Of a DNA stretch of 64,000 bases, positions 60,987-64,000 are shown piece after piece. A program made the translations under genes and the position numbers. This stretch comes from Pholiota molesta (lineage: Eukaryota; Basidiomycota; Agaricomycetes; Agaricales; Strophariaceae). The notes beneath the pieces were generated by a model. The model saw nothing but the letters and a program-made list of their open reading frames with translations, searched no databases and was not told the origin of the DNA. How positions within the stretch are numbered: the first letter of the stretch is position 1; each line of letters opens with the position of its first letter. Where the stretch lies: the NCBI GenBank assembly GCA_014925825.1, contig JACGCK010000011.1, positions 248,001 to 312,000 of the forward strand. Reading direction: 5' to 3'.

Positions 60987-61360
60987 TGGTGAAGAACCTG
61001 GTGCCAAATATCTTGGACTCGATTTTTGAAGAGACTTCGTGAACTTTGTTTCTGGACTGTCGGACCTTCATTCAACTGCTCTGCAGAACCTGTAATATTG
61101 TGACAGCCATATCTTTTACACCTTTTTATTCATTATCAGTACATACCAGTATGAATGTTGTTCATTTGATACCACCGTTCCAACACTGTTACATTTGCAT
61201 TTAACTACATACGTGGACTTTTGGGCGAGAGGCCACTTGACCCAGGTCCCAAAGAAAACGCTTATGTCATTTCCGTGTGAAGCTAGAAGTTTGGCTTGTG
61301 ATTGCAGTTATAGGACGCGACTCAGCACGTCTCAATCGTCGCTGTTCAACGTTCAATAAT
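60987..61360. other. Intergenic
   Basis: 374 bp between the DUF3712 gene and the peroxin gene, same strand. No coding or RNA signal seen. Confidence 0.5.
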
Positions 61361-62923
61361 ATGGGCCCCCAATCAGTCCCCGAACCTGAGAGCCATCTCG
61401 TCCTGTCTGATTTCTTGTCGAACGTCCCTCCTGCACTGACTTTGGCATTAGTGCAGCTTGCCCCGTGCATTTCAGCTTGTAAATCGGCTTTTCAGATCTC
61501 TAGTTGGTCCACATCCTGGTACCACAGCTGGTTGGCGCTGGGTTTGTGGTGGGCGACATGTCTGTTCTTAGACAAGACACTTCGGTGAGTGTTTGTATAG
61601 TACACTTTGCTCGTATGTTTGTTGTTGAGAAACTATTTCTGCGCAGATCGTTCCTGCCTTTCGTCATCTTCGGCATCTTGGTCGTCGTCCAAAGGCGGCA
61701 GCAAAAGCAGTCTTTACGAATACCTACGACTGAACACACATTGCAAACCATCATAACAGATTAACGACTATCCAATCTCTTCTTCCTTCATTTCCTACAC
61801 CTTCCATCCATATCCCACAATTACTCCGTGCTGTCACTATCCTCTATGTTCCCTACCTGGTGTTGTCGTACTTTGTCTCGTTTCGCGTCATTTTCGCCAT
61901 CTTCGGAACAGTCTTCTTGACCTGGCGCGCTCCTTGGGCGATAGTCCTCCGCACCGCTCTCTGGCGTAGTGCTTGGTTCAGATGGTCTGTTTACAAGCTT
62001 GGTCAGCGCTGACTGGCAATCCTCTACCACCTCCTATAATGTCCTTTCAGCCTTTAGCAAATTCTTCCAACCCAGTCCAATCTCTTCGATTCCTCTTTAC
62101 CATCTATGAGAACCAGCGCTGGTGGATGGCCCTCGATTGGACAGCCGCGCTCCTCCCAGGCGAAAGGCCTTCATGGTGTTCCGCCTCTCAGCACCCATTG
62201 TCACCTCCGAACGCGTTCACCCTTCCAGAAAATACCACCGTCTATCTTTCAGATGAAAAAGGTGGTAGAATAAAGAGAACAGCGACCTGGCGGTGGGAGG
62301 AACCGAATGGCGGATCATCGTTCGTAAAGAGGGTAGTGGTCTCAGTCGCGTGGAGCGTCCGCTCCCGAATGTAAAAGAAGAGTCTCCCAATAGCAGTCGT
62401 CTTCTTAAGGCAGCCGGACGACTTCGCGAATCAAGTATTGGTGGATCCATAGATAGCACTATGGTTCCAGCAAATCCGTCAGTGGAAACTCCGATATCGA
62501 CCATACCTCTGAAGATTCGAAAGAGAATGAGGACGAGGAACCACTAACGGATGCAGACGGTTGGGTATACGGAGATAATAAATGGGAGGCCCTGAGCGAC
62601 CGTGGGGGAATGGGGAAAGTATGTCCATTCAATAGTAAACCTACTACTGCCTTGAAACTAATTTTATCTTGTAGTACACCCGCTATAGGAGATGGACACG
62701 TATTGCGGTAGTATTCGAAGAGGTCGAAAGCGTGCCCGCAGGAGAAATTGGAATTGAGAAGGAGTCATCCGATGTTCCTATAGCAGAGATGGCTTCGGAG
62801 AGCTCGGATTCCGCAATACCCAACCCCCCTGATAGTCCATTAAGACAACGACTGCGAAATGCACTCCAAAGGAGCGCAGCCTCTTGCTTAGCTTGGCGCT
62901 TTATCTCTTGTATCTGTCTGTAG
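61361..62923 (+). CDS. Dysferlin-domain peroxin (Pex24p/Pex23/Pex30 family) (four one-base frameshifts in this assembly)
   Basis: Integral membrane peroxin that controls peroxisome number and ER-peroxisome contacts. Exons 61361-61584, 61647-62618 and 62675-62923 sum to 1445 nt, four short of 483 codons. N-terminal membrane region: HSWLALGLWWATCLFL, SFLPFVIFGILVVVQRR, LRAVTILYVPYLVLSYFV. DysF-N: LFTIYENQRWWMALDWTAAL, RPSW, then TWRWEEP-EWRIIVRKEG. DysF-C: DADGWVYGDNKWE and YTRYRRWTRIAVV. Conserved continuity needs one base at each of 61761-61762, 61999-62002, 62303-62304 and 62491-62492, after which the exons sum exactly to a multiple of three. The start ATG at 61361 begins MGPQSVPEPESHLVLSDFL; an upstream in-frame ATG at 61277 lacks family similarity. 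Confidence 0.88.
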
Positions 62924-63003
62924 TCATATTGTTGTTCATGTCAATGTTGTAGAATTTTCGATTGTGCTATTTTGAGACTTCAGCATTAGATCAGGCCTCA
63001 CAG

Positions 63004-63066
63004 GCCTCACACGGCAAAACCGAAGAAAGCCAGGCTATACGCGACTACCAACCGACGCTAGAATTC
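63004..63066 (-). pseudogene. Decayed fragment of a STE3-type receptor gene
   Basis: On the minus strand this ~63-bp stretch aligns with the intact receptor at 63880-63950: GGTTGGTAGT, AGCCTGG, TTCTTCGG and TTTTGCC/CTTCGC blocks occur in the same order. It has stop codons and lacks about eight bases present in the receptor. The residues that would correspond are the seventh-helix end and FFGFADEA. It is separated from the receptor stop by about 340 bp. A remnant of a duplicated receptor is the simplest reading. Confidence 0.65.
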
Positions 63067-63407
63067 ATCTCTTTTATCTGCTTTTATCTGTCTGTAATCG
63101 TCTAGATCATTGACTTGGCACTCCTAAAGAGGATGCAAAATTTCAGGCGACTATGAATTGGGTGAACAGTATTCGAAATCAATTGTGCTACATTCTTGCG
63201 CATCTTGTATAGTTGCACGCGATAGTTATTAATAAAGAATCGTAAACGTTACTGTAAGGAATATGGTAGATCATATGGGTATGTATGTCTAGAAATACAC
63301 GGGGGTCAAAGAACGAATCCAAGGGACACAAGGGGTTTGGAATGGAACAAAATTGGTAGCTACAAATGGACGGCCTGGGCATCTAGAACAAATACAAGTC
63401 AAAATGG

Positions 63408-64000
63408 TTAAACTTTGTCCGCGTTATCGGCGTGCTTTGACATATCGAGGAATGAACCCGACGGTCGTGGCGGGTCATAGCTCACTGTTGGCGTTGAAGA
63501 TGGCACCGAATCCGTCTTGAGTGTGCTGAAGGGTGATTCTATAGTTGAAGGAAGCTCAACGGCATCGTATTCACTCTCCTTCATGGAGGTTATATCTGAA
63601 AACGAGTCCAGGGAATCGCGTTTTTCAATGACCTCTTGGTTGATGACAATTGGCCCCTGGGTCTGAGACTGAGACCGTTAGAGGAAGTGCCCTTGAACGA
63701 TTTGAATTTGCTGCTGAACTATATAAGGTGGGTGAATACTTCAACAGAAGCTGGAAGGTTAAAGCACTTAAAAAACTTACCCAGTGGAGCTCATTCCTGT
63801 GCCAACCTTGGTGGAGCCATTCGTGGTGTAGCCAACATGCTTCGCGACGGAGGCAAAGGCAAGTTTGTAGTGCTTTTGTGCCTCATCCGCGAAGCCGAAG
63901 AACGCGAAAAAAACCAGGCCACACACTACTACCAACCAGCGCGAGAGTTCGAGACTTGTGTTGCGGTAGGATCCAAGCGCCAGATGAGAGAGGGGAATTG
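63408..64000 (-). CDS. STE3: STE3-type mating pheromone receptor, C-terminal part (N-terminus outside window)
   Basis: G-protein-coupled receptor for lipopeptide mating pheromones, normally in the B mating-type locus. The exon from the window edge to 63781 encodes IPLSHLALGSYRNTSLELSR, the last helix WLVVVCGLVFFAFFGFADEA, then QKHYKLAFASVAKHVGYTT, the usual start of the cytosolic tail. A 60-65 nt intron follows (donor GTAAG at 63780) and a last exon to the stop TAA at 63408-63410, encoding VINQEVIEKRDSLDSFSDIT and a Ser/Pro-rich tail. The last exon stays in frame only if one base is restored near 63675-63676 (TNGSTK..SSNG to SQSQTQGP). The acceptor is TTCAG or the CAG three bases on. The first six helices lie beyond 64000. 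Confidence 0.85.

Noticed and set aside
62924..63407. Pheromone precursor gene (short frame ending in a CaaX box) near STE3
   Set aside because: I scanned both strands; the only Cys at the fourth position from a stop gives Cys-Ala-Arg-Met, which is not a CaaX box. Pheromone genes may lie beyond 64000.
1..64000. CRISPR arrays, insertion sequences, rRNA and intact retrotransposons
   Set aside because: No regularly spaced repeats, no reverse transcriptase, integrase or transposase motifs, and no rRNA-like sequence on either strand; the gene structure is eukaryotic.

Overview
The window is nuclear DNA of a filamentous basidiomycete, most likely an Agaricomycete. The evidence is dense 45-65 nt GT-AG introns, a class IV chitin synthase, a medusa-type developmental regulator, a fungal DASH-type kinetochore subunit, an extended family of DUF3712 membrane proteins, and at the right edge the C-terminal part of a STE3-type pheromone receptor, the marker gene of B mating-type loci. 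I cannot name the species. There are no rRNA genes, CRISPR arrays or intact transposons, and I found no convincing tRNA.

Layout. 1-2.1 kb: end of a DUF1279 mitochondrial protein (-) and S-adenosylmethionine decarboxylase SPE2 (+). 2.6-6.6 kb: a transcription factor with two tandem Zn2Cys6 clusters (-) and a divergent small secreted protein with eleven exons (+). 6.8-12.3 kb: DBF4 (-), ATG5 (+) and an SPC34-like DASH subunit (-). 12.4-19.5 kb: a 2.2-thousand-residue DOCK-family Rho/Rac exchange factor (+), followed by a stray copy of one of its own splice junctions. 21.8-25.3 kb: medA-like regulator (-), MED27 (-) and an unrecognised small gene (-). 25.4-27.1 kb: LETM1-domain mitochondrial protein (+). 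27.5-35.3 kb: SKI3 (-) and a dual-specificity phosphatase (-). 35.5-39.1 kb: class IV chitin synthase (+). 39.7-46.4 kb: a sacsin/Hsp90-like ATPase of the DUF3684 type ending in an HExxH motif (+). 47-47.9 kb: disordered, probably nuclear protein (+). 49.0-50.4 kb: GPI18 mannosyltransferase (-). 51.2-61.0 kb: giant single-pass membrane protein made of three homologous modules of about 3.1 kb (+). 61.4-62.9 kb: dysferlin-domain peroxin (+). 63.0-64 kb: a decayed STE3 fragment and the STE3 receptor itself (-).

The genes are mostly independent housekeeping or developmental functions: autophagy, replication control, cell wall, GPI anchor, mRNA decay, Mediator and polyamines. They are not a pathway cluster. 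Several are head-to-head pairs with short shared promoters: DBF4/ATG5, SPC34/DOCK, the small gene/LETM1, and the phosphatase/chitin synthase.

A pattern that matters for any user of this sequence: reading conserved proteins through their exons shows about nineteen places in eight genes where exactly one base is missing, nearly always inside or beside a run of the same base. All shifts are in the same direction. With the compensating bases counted, coding lengths become exact multiples of three in the genes I summed (SPE2, the Zn2Cys6 factor, DOCK, GPI18, the peroxin). This looks like systematic homopolymer under-calling in the assembly rather than gene decay, although that is an inference from sequence alone.
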